From Candidatus Blautia intestinavium (GTDB taxonomy: Bacteria; Bacillota; Clostridia; Lachnospirales; Lachnospiraceae): a stretch of 64,000 nt of DNA. The first letter of the stretch is position 1. Each line of letters opens with the position of its first letter. Under the pieces are notes generated by a model. That model saw nothing but the letters and a program-made list of their open reading frames with translations. It was not told where the DNA came from and ran no database searches. Where the stretch lies: assembly GCA_019113745.1 (NCBI GenBank), contig DXGV01000051.1:51265-115264 (forward strand). The letters run 5' to 3'. Shown one piece after another: positions 48,743 to 61,201 of this stretch. The translations under genes and the position numbers were made by a program.

Positions 48743-50071
48743 ATGAACGAAACCTTTATGAAAGAAAAACCTGTTTTTCCCCTGATCATGTCCATGGCGC
48801 TTCCCATGGTGATCTCCATGCTGGTAAATTCCCTCTATAATATTGTAGACAGCTACTTCGTGGCAAAGATCAGTGAAGACGCCATGACTGCCCTCTCTCT
48901 GGTCTATCCTGTCCAGAACTTTATCAATGCCGTTGCCATCGGTTTCGGCGTGGGGATTAACGCCCTGATCGCCTTTTATCTTGGCGCGGAAAATAACGAA
49001 GCCGCCAATGCCTCGGCTACCCGCGGGACTGTACTGTCAGTAATACACGGAGTCCTTATGACGGTGGGATGTATCGCGTTTATGCCTCATTTTCTCCGCT
49101 TTTTTACTCCAGATGTAAGCGTCATAAATCTGGGGCTGCGCTATTCCAATATCGTTTTTGCCTTTTCCGTGATCATTACCCTTAATCTGTCTTTTGAGAA
49201 GATCTTTCAGGCTCTTGGAAAAATGAAAGTCACCATGATCGCCCTGATGTGCGGCTGCCTTACCAACATCATCCTGGATCCGGTAATGATCTTCGGATTG
49301 GGGCCTTTCCCTGAAATGGGGATTGAAGGCGCGGCTCTTGCCACAGGAATCGGGCAGGTGGTAAATCTTGCCATCTATCTTGTTATTTATAAAGCCCATC
49401 CTCTCAGTGTACGTATCACTGGAAAATATCTGAAGCCGGACAAAGGGATCGATCTGCGTCTGTATTCCATCGGAATTCCCGCAGTTCTTAACCTGGCCCT
49501 GCCCTCCCTTCTCATCTCTGTGCTGAACAGCCTCCTGGCCGCGTTCTCCCAGAGCTATGTAGTCATCCTGGGAATCTACTATAAGCTGCAGACCTTTCTG
49601 TATCTTCCCGCCAGCGGGATCGTTCAGGGAATGCGTCCGGTGATCGGCTATAATTACGGCGCGGGAGAATACAGAAGAGTCCGGAAGATTTATCTTGTTA
49701 CCCTGGCAATGAGCAGTGTCATTATGATCGCCGGCACAGTTATCTGCCTGGCAGTCCCCGGACAGCTCATAGGGCTCTTTACTGCCAGTGAAGCCACCGT
49801 ACAGGCCGGACGGACGGCGCTTCGCATTATCAGCGCCGGATTCCTGGTATCCGCCGTATCCGTCACTTCCTCCGGCGCACTGGAGGGACTTGGAAAGGGA
49901 ACCGCTTCTCTGGTGATCTCCCTGTGTCGTTATGTACTCATTATTCTTCCGGCCGCGTTTATACTGAGCCGCATTCTCGGCGCTTCCGGAGTATGGCACG
50001 CCTTCTGGATCGCGGAGGCGGTTACCGCTGTCGTGTCCTTCATGATCAGCAGGAAGAAAGTTTATCTGTAA
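48743..50071 (+). CDS. MATE-family efflux transporter (copy 2)
   Basis: Paralogue of 43941-45269, same length (1329 nt); start MNETFMKEKP matched to copy 1. Confidence 0.95.
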   Translation: MNETFMKEKPVFPLIMSMALPMVISMLVNSLYNIVDSYFVAKISEDAMTALSLVYPVQNFINAVAIGFGVGINALIAFYLGAENNEAANASATRGTVLSVIHGVLMTVGCIAFMPHFLRFFTPDVSVINLGLRYSNIVFAFSVIITLNLSFEKIFQALGKMKVTMIALMCGCLTNIILDPVMIFGLGPFPEMGIEGAALATGIGQVVNLAIYLVIYKAHPLSVRITGKYLKPDKGIDLRLYSIGIPAVLNLALPSLLISVLNSLLAAFSQSYVVILGIYYKLQTFLYLPASGIVQGMRPVIGYNYGAGEYRRVRKIYLVTLAMSSVIMIAGTVICLAVPGQLIGLFTASEATVQAGRTALRIISAGFLVSAVSVTSSGALEGLGKGTASLVISLCRYVLIILPAAFILSRILGASGVWHAFWIAEAVTAVVSFMISRKKVYL

Positions 50072-50085
50072 TTTTTCCGGGAATA

Positions 50086-50195
50086 TTACAATCCCGAAAT
50101 GCATATGCTATAATGCCAATAGGCTGAAAGACAGAAGTTATCCATGTCGGATAGCAGACGAAAACCCCAGAGGTTGCATCTCTGGGGTTTTCTGT
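50086..50195 (+). ncRNA. Candidate small RNA copy 2
   Basis: TTACAA-17 bp-TATAAT (50086-50114); GTTATCC/GGATAGC (50137-50155); terminator AAAACCCCAGA..TCTGGGGTTTT (50161-50191). Confidence 0.6.
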
Positions 50196-50202
50196 TTCCT
50201 TT

Positions 50203-50667
50203 TTATCTCTTCCGGTACAGCCATATCAGCCAGAAAGCCATATCGCCGATCAGCAGTCCCACAAATGCCAGAAGAAACCAGCCCGGCAGATTTCTGACAG
50301 TCAGTGTATGCAGGATAAGGTATGTGAAAATAATCACTATGATCAGTTTCATGGTTTTGACCATATATTTCAGGGTGCGGTACACATGCTCCCTGTTTTT
50401 TTCTGTAACCTCAACTCCTGTATTCCAGAATTTTGGAAATCGTTCCGTCACAGTGATCAAAAGCCAGATCCCCCATGCTATGGCTATCAGAAAAAGAAGT
50501 TCTCCTTTTCCGCCCCAACGGTCGATCTCCCCCGCAAAATTATAATGCATCGGTATTTTATCCGGGATGGAAGACCAGCGGATGAATATATACAAAGAAA
50601 CTCCAATCATCAGAACCAGGCTCAATATTTCCATAATAACGTCTGCCGCTGTCGGTTTTATCTTCAT
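50203..50667 (-). CDS. DUF1648-type membrane protein
   Basis: WSSIPDKIPMHYNFAGEIDRWGGKGELL motif and four TM segments. Confidence 0.85.
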   Translation of the reverse strand: MKIKPTAADVIMEILSLVLMIGVSLYIFIRWSSIPDKIPMHYNFAGEIDRWGGKGELLFLIAIAWGIWLLITVTERFPKFWNTGVEVTEKNREHVYRTLKYMVKTMKLIIVIIFTYLILHTLTVRNLPGWFLLAFVGLLIGDMAFWLIWLYRKR

Positions 50668-50727
50668 TATCTCAGCCCTCCTGTAATCACAAATAGGCTC
50701 TCCCTCATTAGCGATATTTTATGTCTC

Positions 50728-51105
50728 TTATTTTCTGCCAGAAAAGTCCGCAGCCGCTTTTATCCAATTCATGAACTCTTCGTCGATCTCCGAAATCTCT
50801 GAAATCAGAATATGATGCGTCCAGCGGTGAGGGTACGGCTCTGACACAATGTCGATCCTGGACGATTCTTCTTTATGATCCAATCCGAAGGTAACAACAA
50901 TATAACTCTTTGGACAGTCTTTTTTCTTTCTCACTCTGGCAAAAGAAACGCAGGAAAACATGTGTCTGTTATAAAAAGAAATCTGTGTTTTCTGAACTTT
51001 GATTTCTACATCCGGCACAAGTTCTTCAACGCGCTTTTCAAATTTTTCATACAGCGGCAGAGCTTCCGGCTGTTTATCAAAAAACTGCAGTACTTTTTCA
51101 TTCAT
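50728..51105 (-). CDS. Conserved hypothetical protein (DUF5655-like)
   Basis: 125-aa soluble protein, VEIKVQKTQISFYNRHMFSCVSF; family name tentative. Confidence 0.6.
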   Translation of the reverse strand: MNEKVLQFFDKQPEALPLYEKFEKRVEELVPDVEIKVQKTQISFYNRHMFSCVSFARVRKKKDCPKSYIVVTFGLDHKEESSRIDIVSEPYPHRWTHHILISEISEIDEEFMNWIKAAADFSGRK

Positions 51106-51160
51106 CTTCTATACCTCCCGTCACCTCAAAACCCACTTTAAAATATAGCTACAGAAACAC

Positions 51161-51265
51161 ATACGACATCCCAAAGCCCATCCGCCGCCTCTCATAATTA
51201 TATGTGCTTCTATTGTAGCATTAACGAAAGACAGATGCCATTACTTTTCCGGAGAGTTCTGCGTC
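51161..51265 (-). pseudogene. Remnant of a second alcohol dehydrogenase copy (internal fragment joined to the 5' region)
   Basis: 51161-51186 matches ADH-internal 48036-48061 (one mismatch); 51178-51265 matches the ADH upstream region 48387-48475; junction at the shared 9-mer CCATCCGCC. Confidence 0.75.
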
Positions 51266-51414
51266 TGCTGCGTTTGAAAAATTAATTGACGGAAAATCCT
51301 GGAAATAGTAAGATAGGTTTGACAGAAATTCATCAAGATAAATCGGGGCTGCCGGACTGGTATGCCCTTTTTTCATAAAATTCAATAAACTGGTTGTCAG
51401 AAAGGAGAATCTAC

Positions 51415-51888
51415 ATGAATCTGATTCAGGAAGCTCTGTCCCTTGGTTTTGCCAACGCGGCAGTTATTGATGTGAAAGACCTGGTCTTTGTACTGGAATA
51501 CCGTAAATTCTGTGAGGAAAATCTCTGCGGTAACTATGGCCTTGTCCCCGCCTGCCCTCCCGCATGCGGTACGGCAGAGGAGATGCGGGAAAAGGCCCTC
51601 GCCTATAAAAAAGCTCTGGTGCTGCAGACGATCCTCACACAGTCCCAGGCAGATCCGGCTGTATTCAAAAAAGCCAAACATGAGCATAATATCCTTACGG
51701 AAAAAATGGCCGGCAGAATGGAAGCCGCAGGAACCGATGACCTGCTGATCATGAGCGCAGGTCCCTACAAGCGCCATTCCTGTATGTCTGCCTACGGAAT
51801 AGACGCTCAGAAAATGGCGGACGCCGCAGGCATGGTCTGCTGGGCGGACGACGGAAATACCCGGTTCTTCAGCCAGATTCTTTTCTGA
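51415..51888 (+). CDS. DUF2284-type predicted metal-binding protein
   Basis: CxxxNYGLVPACPPACGTAEEM cysteine motif; start at 51415 with AAAGGAG RBS. Confidence 0.8.
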   Translation: MNLIQEALSLGFANAAVIDVKDLVFVLEYRKFCEENLCGNYGLVPACPPACGTAEEMREKALAYKKALVLQTILTQSQADPAVFKKAKHEHNILTEKMAGRMEAAGTDDLLIMSAGPYKRHSCMSAYGIDAQKMADAAGMVCWADDGNTRFFSQILF

Positions 51889-51945
51889 ATCCTGATACAT
51901 CCGGCGTCGGCATACATAATTTCCGGAATATTATTTATTTTGCCC

Positions 51946-52003
51946 TTGACAAATACCCTGTGAGGGTATATATTAAAAGCATCAAAATACCCCATAAGGG
52001 TAT
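51946..52003 (+). promoter_or_regulatory. csoR-copA promoter with two CsoR-type operators
   Basis: TTGACA (51946-51951)-17 bp-TATATT (51969-51974); ATACCCTGTGAGGGTAT (51953-51969) and ATACCCCATAAGGGTAT (51987-52003). Confidence 0.85.
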
Positions 52004-52059
52004 ATCAAATGTACAGCAACATTATCTTTTATCATTAAATCTTAAAAATTCAGGGAGAA

Positions 52060-52374
52060 ATGCTTATGGAAAATAATAATGTCTGTCCGGGCTGTCAGAA
52101 AAAAACCATGCGTTCCGAGGAAGAACGCAAAAAACTGATCAACCGCCTGAAGCGGGTGGAAGGCCAGATCCGCGGGATCATCGGTATGCTGGAGAACGAC
52201 GCCTACTGTAATGATATTCTTATACAGTCTGCTGCCGTAAACGCGGCGGTAAACTCTTTTAACAAAGAACTTCTGGCAAGCCATATCCGTACCTGCGTGG
52301 CACGGGATATCCGCGAGGGAAAAGACGAAACCATCGACGAGCTGGTAACTACCCTGCAGAAACTGATGAAATAA
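52060..52374 (+). CDS. csoR: CsoR/FrmR-family copper-sensing repressor
   Basis: LINRLKRVEGQIRGIIGMLENDAYCNDILIQSAAV...SHIRTCV. Confidence 0.92.
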   Translation: MLMENNNVCPGCQKKTMRSEEERKKLINRLKRVEGQIRGIIGMLENDAYCNDILIQSAAVNAAVNSFNKELLASHIRTCVARDIREGKDETIDELVTTLQKLMK

Positions 52375-52386
52375 GGAGGGATTTTT

Positions 52387-54972
52387 ATGGAACAATATAC
52401 AGTAACCGGGATGAGCTGCGCAGCCTGCAGCGCCCGGGTGGAAAAAGCCGTTTCCCATGTTCCGGGAGTTACTTCCTGTTCCGTCAGCCTTCTGACGAAC
52501 TCCATGGGCGTGGAGGGAACCGCTTCTCCCCAGGAGATCATCGCCGCTGTGGAACAGGCGGGCTATGGCGCTTCCGTAAAAGGAGCGGCGAACGAAACAT
52601 CCTCTTCTTCCGCAGCCGCCGAGGAGGCTCTGGCGGATCATGAGACGCCGGTTCTGAAGAGGCGCCTGATTGCATCCATCGGTTTTCTTATCGTACTGAT
52701 GTATTTCTCCATGGGACATATGATGTGGAACTGGCCGCTGCCCGCCTGGTTCGAGAACAACCATATCGCAGTGGGGCTGGTACAGCTTCTGCTGGCCGCC
52801 ATTGTGATGGTCATCAACCAGAAATTTTTTATCAGCGGTTTCAAATCTCTCTGGCACCGCGCTCCCAATATGGACACACTGGTTGCCATGGGATCCATGG
52901 CGTCCTTTGTCTGGAGCGTCTACGCGCTCTTCGCCATGACCGGAGCGCAGTTGGAGGGAAATTCAGACGCCGTGATGGAATATATGCATGAATTCTATTT
53001 TGAATCCGCGGCCATGATCCTGACGCTGATCACTGTAGGCAAGATGCTGGAGGCCCGCTCCAAGGGCAGGACCACAGACGCTCTGAAGAGTCTGATGAAA
53101 CTCGCCCCCAAAACCGCCGTAGTCCTCAGGAACGGTCAGGAATCTACAGTTCCCATCGACCAGGTGCATAAAGGAGATATTTTTCTGGTGCGCCCCGGCG
53201 AAAATATTCCGGTTGACGGCGTGATCCTGGAGGGAACGACTGCAGTCAATGAATCCGCCCTTACAGGCGAAAGCATCCCTGTAGACAAAACGGAAGGCGA
53301 TTCTGTCTCTGCGGCCACTGTCAATCAGTCCGGCTTCATTAAATGCGAGGCCACCCGTGTGGGCGAGGACACAACTCTTTCCCAGATCATCAAAATGGTC
53401 AGCGACGCGGCGGCCACCAAAGCGCCTATCGCCAAGATCGCGGACAGAGTGTCCGGCGTGTTTGTCCCCACAGTGATCATCATCGCCGTGATCACCACCA
53501 TCGTCTGGCTTCTTACCGGACAGACTTTTGCTTTTGCCCTGGCAAGAGGAATCTCCGTGCTGGTAATAAGCTGTCCCTGCGCTCTTGGTCTTGCCACTCC
53601 TGTGGCGATCATGGTCGGCAACGGAATGGGCGCCAAAAGCGGAATCCTTTTCAAAACAGCCGTTTCTCTGGAAGAGGCCGGAAGGATCCAGATCGTCGCC
53701 CTCGATAAAACCGGCACCATTACCAGCGGACAGCCTGAAGTGACGGATATTCTTCCGGCAGAAGGCGTAACAGAGAATGAACTTCTCTCTTTTGCCCTTG
53801 CTCTGGAAAAGAAAAGCGAGCATCCTCTTGCAAAAGCCATTTTAAGCCATGCAGAGAAACTTGGCCTTGAGGCCTGTGAGGTAACGGGATTCCAGGCGCT
53901 TCCCGGCAACGGACTCTCCGCTGTCCTGGAAGGCAAAACACTTCTGGGCGGCAGTATGAAATTTATCGGCGGCCAGGTACCGGTTCCCGCCGGACTGAAA
54001 ACAAAAGCAGAACAGCTTGCGGAAAACGGAAAGACGCCACTTCTCTTTGCCAGAGGCGGAAAACTTCTGGGTATCATAGCCGTGGCGGACGTTATTAAGG
54101 AAGACAGTCCCCGGGCAGTTCGGGAGCTTCAGAACATGGGTATCCGCGTCGTCATGCTCACCGGAGACAATGAGCGCACGGCAAAAGCCATCGGAGCCCA
54201 GGCCGGCGTGGACGAAGTGATTGCCGGCGTCCTGCCTGACGGTAAAGAAAGCGTAATCCGCTCCCTGAAAGAACAGGGACGCGTGGCTATGGTGGGAGAC
54301 GGCATCAACGACGCTCCCGCCCTTACAAGAGCAGACATCGGAATCGCCATCGGGGCCGGAACAGATATCGCTATCGACGCGGCGGACGTTGTTCTTATGA
54401 AAAGTCAGCTAAGCGATGTTCCCGCGGCTATCCGGCTCAGCCGGGCGACGCTGAGAAACATCCACGAGAATCTGTTCTGGGCGTTCTTCTACAACGTGAT
54501 CGGAATCCCTCTCGCCGCCGGCGTATGGATCCCCGTCTTTGGCTGGACACTGAATCCCATGTTCGGCGCGGCGGCAATGAGCCTGTCCAGCTTCTGCGTA
54601 GTCACAAACGCCCTGCGTCTGAATTTCTTTAAGATCCACGACGCCAGCCGGGATAAAAAAATCAAACCTGCCAGCCTGAAACCGCTGGCCGAAGCAAACG
54701 TAAACCAGGACGGCTCCTGCTCTGCCGCAGGTTCCTGTCCTTTAGAAAAGGAGGAAAATAATATGACAAAGACACTTACTGTAGAAGGAATGATGTGCCC
54801 TCACTGCGAGGCTCACGTAAAGAAAGCCCTCGAGGCCCTGGACGGCGTGGAGACCGCCACGGCAAGCCACGAAGCCGGAACCGCCGTAGTGACACTTTCC
54901 GGGGCTGTGGAGGACGACGTTTTGAAACAGGCGGTACAGGAAGCCGGATATACGGTAACAGGAATTCAATAA
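52387..54972 (+). CDS. copA: Copper-translocating P1B-type ATPase with N- and C-terminal HMA domains
   Basis: [49 protein letters not shown]-terminal [15 protein letters not shown]. Confidence 0.96.
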   Translation: MEQYTVTGMSCAACSARVEKAVSHVPGVTSCSVSLLTNSMGVEGTASPQEIIAAVEQAGYGASVKGAANETSSSSAAAEEALADHETPVLKRRLIASIGFLIVLMYFSMGHMMWNWPLPAWFENNHIAVGLVQLLLAAIVMVINQKFFISGFKSLWHRAPNMDTLVAMGSMASFVWSVYALFAMTGAQLEGNSDAVMEYMHEFYFESAAMILTLITVGKMLEARSKGRTTDALKSLMKLAPKTAVVLRNGQESTVPIDQVHKGDIFLVRPGENIPVDGVILEGTTAVNESALTGESIPVDKTEGDSVSAATVNQSGFIKCEATRVGEDTTLSQIIKMVSDAAATKAPIAKIADRVSGVFVPTVIIIAVITTIVWLLTGQTFAFALARGISVLVISCPCALGLATPVAIMVGNGMGAKSGILFKTAVSLEEAGRIQIVALDKTGTITSGQPEVTDILPAEGVTENELLSFALALEKKSEHPLAKAILSHAEKLGLEACEVTGFQALPGNGLSAVLEGKTLLGGSMKFIGGQVPVPAGLKTKAEQLAENGKTPLLFARGGKLLGIIAVADVIKEDSPRAVRELQNMGIRVVMLTGDNERTAKAIGAQAGVDEVIAGVLPDGKESVIRSLKEQGRVAMVGDGINDAPALTRADIGIAIGAGTDIAIDAADVVLMKSQLSDVPAAIRLSRATLRNIHENLFWAFFYNVIGIPLAAGVWIPVFGWTLNPMFGAAAMSLSSFCVVTNALRLNFFKIHDASRDKKIKPASLKPLAEANVNQDGSCSAAGSCPLEKEENNMTKTLTVEGMMCPHCEAHVKKALEALDGVETATASHEAGTAVVTLSGAVEDDVLKQAVQEAGYTVTGIQ
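54763..54972 (+). CDS. Nested CopZ-like copper chaperone in frame with the 3' end of copA
   Basis: ATG at 54763 preceded by AAAGGAGG (54747-54754), 8-nt spacing; gives a 69-aa HMA protein [21 protein letters not shown]... Confidence 0.6.
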   Translation: MTKTLTVEGMMCPHCEAHVKKALEALDGVETATASHEAGTAVVTLSGAVEDDVLKQAVQEAGYTVTGIQ

Positions 54973-55129
54973 TCTGTTCTTTTCATGTACCTCCAGATTT
55001 CGCCGGATTTTAAATTAAAATTTTATAAAAGTTTAACAAAATTTATAAAAGTTTTTTGTTTAGTATTTTTCTGGACAAATACACCGGAATCTGGTATGAT
55101 GTCCACGGTTAAAAATGAATGAGCGGAAA

Positions 55130-55167
55130 GGCTTGTGACTGAAATATTTTTATCGTCAGGCAAGACC
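55130..55167 (+). promoter_or_regulatory. LicT/BglG-type RAT (antiterminator) site 1
   Basis: GGCTTGTGACTG...CAGGCAAGACC, overlapping the terminator at 55163-55208. Confidence 0.8.
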
Positions 55168-55208
55168 TATAGTCTGGGCGTTTATCTCTCGGATTATAGG
55201 TCTTTTTA
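55163..55208 (+). terminator. Leader terminator before the antiterminator gene
   Basis: AGACCTATA...TATAGGTCT followed by TTTTATATTT. Confidence 0.8.
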
Positions 55209-55230
55209 TATTTATCAGGAGGCTGCGGGA

Positions 55231-56097
55231 ATGAAAATCAATAAAATACTGAATAATAATCTTGTTTTGTCCAGAAACGATAAGAATGAGGAGATCATTG
55301 TAAAAGGTCTGGGAATTGGTTTTCATGCAAAACGCGGCGATACCATCGACGAAACTCTGATTGAAAAAATTTTTTATCCGGAAAATCACCAGAACAGCGT
55401 CCAGATCCAGCAGTATCTTCTGTCCATACCCGAGGAATATCTGGATTTTGTACAGAAATATGTGGATCAGATCAGGAAGGATGAACCGGATCTGCATCTG
55501 AACAACAGCATATATCTTTCTCTGAGCGATCATCTTATGGGAACTGTGGACCGTTTCCGGAAGGGGATCAGCCTGAAAAACGTCCTTCTTCTGGATATAC
55601 AGCAGCTTTACAAAAAGGAATACGAATACGGGCTGCATATGATCCGGGAGATCAGTCAGGCTTTCCAGGTGGATCTTCCGGTGGATGAGGCAGGTTTTAT
55701 CGCCCTGCACTTTGTAAACGCAGAGGAAGGACAGCAGAATAACGACAGCTATCAGATCGCTATGATCGTCAATCAGGTTCAGGAAATCGTCAAAAATTAT
55801 TTTTCCGAAATAACATTTAATGAATCAAGTCTTTATTATCAGAGATTTTTGACGCATTTAAAATATTTCGCCCAGCGATATCTTCACAAAGAGCTTCAGT
55901 ATGACGAGGATGAAAACCTCTTTCAGCTCGTCCAGGAACAGTGCCGGGAGGCATACGGATGTGTGAAGCTTATTTATCTGATGATGGAAGAAAAATACCA
56001 TTACGCCCTGAGCAAAGAGGAAATGACATATCTTTCCATTCATATTCAGACAAACGTGGACAAATCCCGGGCAGCCGCAAAAAAAGCGGAAAAATAA
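55231..56097 (+). CDS. LicT/BglG-family transcription antiterminator (CAT-RBD plus two PRDs)
   Basis: MKINKILNNNLVLSRNDKNEEIIVKGLGIGFHAKRGD; start 55231 with CAGGAGG RBS. Confidence 0.93.
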   Translation: MKINKILNNNLVLSRNDKNEEIIVKGLGIGFHAKRGDTIDETLIEKIFYPENHQNSVQIQQYLLSIPEEYLDFVQKYVDQIRKDEPDLHLNNSIYLSLSDHLMGTVDRFRKGISLKNVLLLDIQQLYKKEYEYGLHMIREISQAFQVDLPVDEAGFIALHFVNAEEGQQNNDSYQIAMIVNQVQEIVKNYFSEITFNESSLYYQRFLTHLKYFAQRYLHKELQYDEDENLFQLVQEQCREAYGCVKLIYLMMEEKYHYALSKEEMTYLSIHIQTNVDKSRAAAKKAEK

Positions 56098-56118
56098 ATC
56101 ACATTAATCGTTTGTACT

Positions 56119-56160
56119 GGCTTGTGACCGATATGTACGGCCGGCATATTGGGCAAGACC
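56119..56160 (+). promoter_or_regulatory. RAT-like site 2 upstream of PTS gene
   Basis: GGCTTGTGACCGATATGTACGGCCGGCATATTGGGCAAGACC. Confidence 0.7.
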
Positions 56161-56195
56161 TTTCAATAAAAAATATTATTTAAAGGAGAAAAGCC

Positions 56196-59544
<3,349 letters not shown>

Positions 59545-59562
59545 AACTTTATTTCTGAATTC

Positions 59563-59600
59563 AAACCCGCCGGATAGAGCAAAATCTGGCGGGTTTTTCC
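59563..59600 (+). terminator. Terminator after GH1 gene
   Basis: AAACCCGCC...GGCGGGTTTTTCC. Confidence 0.8.
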
Positions 59601-59735
59601 GTCCAGTCAGTTGTTTCGTGATTGACTTTGTTCATATTTCTGATATATTGATTTTATGATACCAAAGAACTGGAACTGCGCTTTTTTTAGCGCATTGCCC
59701 TTTTTCATGCAAGCACCGGACAGTGAGGAGACAAC

Positions 59736-61022
59736 ATGGCTGAGAAAAAACATTCACGGGAACTGAAAGTAATTCATTATTATGGCAGACGGATATGGCG
59801 GGACGCCTCCAATCTGATGAAATGGCTTGTTCTTGCAATACTCACAGGCTGTCTTGCAGGCGGTGTCAGCAGCATTTTTGCCAGGGTTCTGAAAGCTGTC
59901 ACCGACTACCGCATGGAAAACCCCTTTATCTTTTTCTGCCTTCCTCTGTCCGGTATCCTGATCGTCTTTCTATACCAGAAGATCGGGCGGGAGGACAGGG
60001 GCACCAATCAGGTACTTTCTTCAATTCGTTCCCAGGACGATGTTCCTCTGCGCTCCGCCCCTTTGATTTTTGTTTCCACAGCGCTTACTCATCTTACCGG
60101 CGGCTCCGCCGGGCGCGAAGGCGCGGCTATTCAGTTGGGCGGAAGCATCGGCAATCAGATCGGAAGATGGCTCAGGCTGGACGATGAAGACAAACATGTG
60201 ATGGTTATGTGCGGTATGAGCGCGGCTTTTTCTGCAGTTTTCGGAACACCCATGGCGGCCGCTGTCTTTTCCATGGAAGTAGTCAGCGTGGGAGTCATGT
60301 ACTACGCCGCGCTTCTTCCCTGTGTAATTTCCTCTCTGGTGGCGTCAAAATTTGCCGCCGTCCTGGAAATCGAGCCGGAAAACTTTAATGTACTTCAGAT
60401 TCCTGAACTCTCTGTCATAACCGGGCTTAAGATGGCGGCTGTCGCCGTCTGCTGCGGCATTGTCAGCATATTCTTCTGCATGGCGCTCCACGGAATCAGC
60501 CAGCTATACGACCGTTATCTGAAAAACCTCTATCTCCGCGTTGCTGTTGCGGCCGTCGTGATCATCACAGTCACTCTTCTGCTTGGCACTGCGGATTATA
60601 TGGGAGCGGGAAATGAGCTGATCCAGAGAGCCATTGAAGAGGGTAAAGCCCGTCCTCTGGATTTCTTCTGGAAGCTGGTTCTGACCGCGCTTACCATGCG
60701 TGCCGGATTCCGGGGCGGAGAGATTGTACCGTCTCTCTGTATCGGCGCTACTCTGGGGTGTGTCCTAGGTCAGGCTGTGGGGCTTTACGCGCCCTTAAGC
60801 GCGGCTGCCGGAATGGTCGCTCTCTTCTGCGGAGTTACAAACTGCCCTATTACCTCTATCCTCATAGCGTTTGAGCTTTTCGGCTTTGAAGGAGTGTCCT
60901 ACTATCTCATCGCCATTTCCATAAGCTACGCTGTTTCCGGATATTATAGTCTTTATAAAGACCAGACGATCGTTTACTCAAAATACAAGGCAAAATACAT
61001 CAACCGGCATACCCATCCCTGA
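59736..61022 (+). CDS. CLC-family anion channel/antiporter
   Basis: GGSAGREGAAIQLGGSIGNQIGRW, GMSAAFSAVFGTPMAAAVFSMEV. Confidence 0.93.
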   Translation: MAEKKHSRELKVIHYYGRRIWRDASNLMKWLVLAILTGCLAGGVSSIFARVLKAVTDYRMENPFIFFCLPLSGILIVFLYQKIGREDRGTNQVLSSIRSQDDVPLRSAPLIFVSTALTHLTGGSAGREGAAIQLGGSIGNQIGRWLRLDDEDKHVMVMCGMSAAFSAVFGTPMAAAVFSMEVVSVGVMYYAALLPCVISSLVASKFAAVLEIEPENFNVLQIPELSVITGLKMAAVAVCCGIVSIFFCMALHGISQLYDRYLKNLYLRVAVAAVVIITVTLLLGTADYMGAGNELIQRAIEEGKARPLDFFWKLVLTALTMRAGFRGGEIVPSLCIGATLGCVLGQAVGLYAPLSAAAGMVALFCGVTNCPITSILIAFELFGFEGVSYYLIAISISYAVSGYYSLYKDQTIVYSKYKAKYINRHTHP

Positions 61023-61201
61023 AAGCTGAAATATTCTGCACAGATATTACAAAAATCATCTGGAAAATTATACATAAATTTGCTTGTAGAATGCCCATAA
61101 TATGTTAAAATAGAAATATATTTTGGTAACTTTTCAGGGATCTGCCTCTCTTAAATCCGGAAAAGTTATCTATCTCGTAAAATATCAGGAGGAATCATAT
61201 A

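Noticed and set aside
49037-50104. 355-aa minus-strand ORF opposite MATE copy 2
   Set aside because: The paralogous MATE copy 1 has only a 102-aa ORF on the same antisense strand, so the frame is not conserved between copies; spurious shadow ORF.
59590-59735. Possible fluoride riboswitch upstream of the CLC gene
   Set aside because: No recognisable crcB-motif core; only a small GCGC/GCGC hairpin seen.
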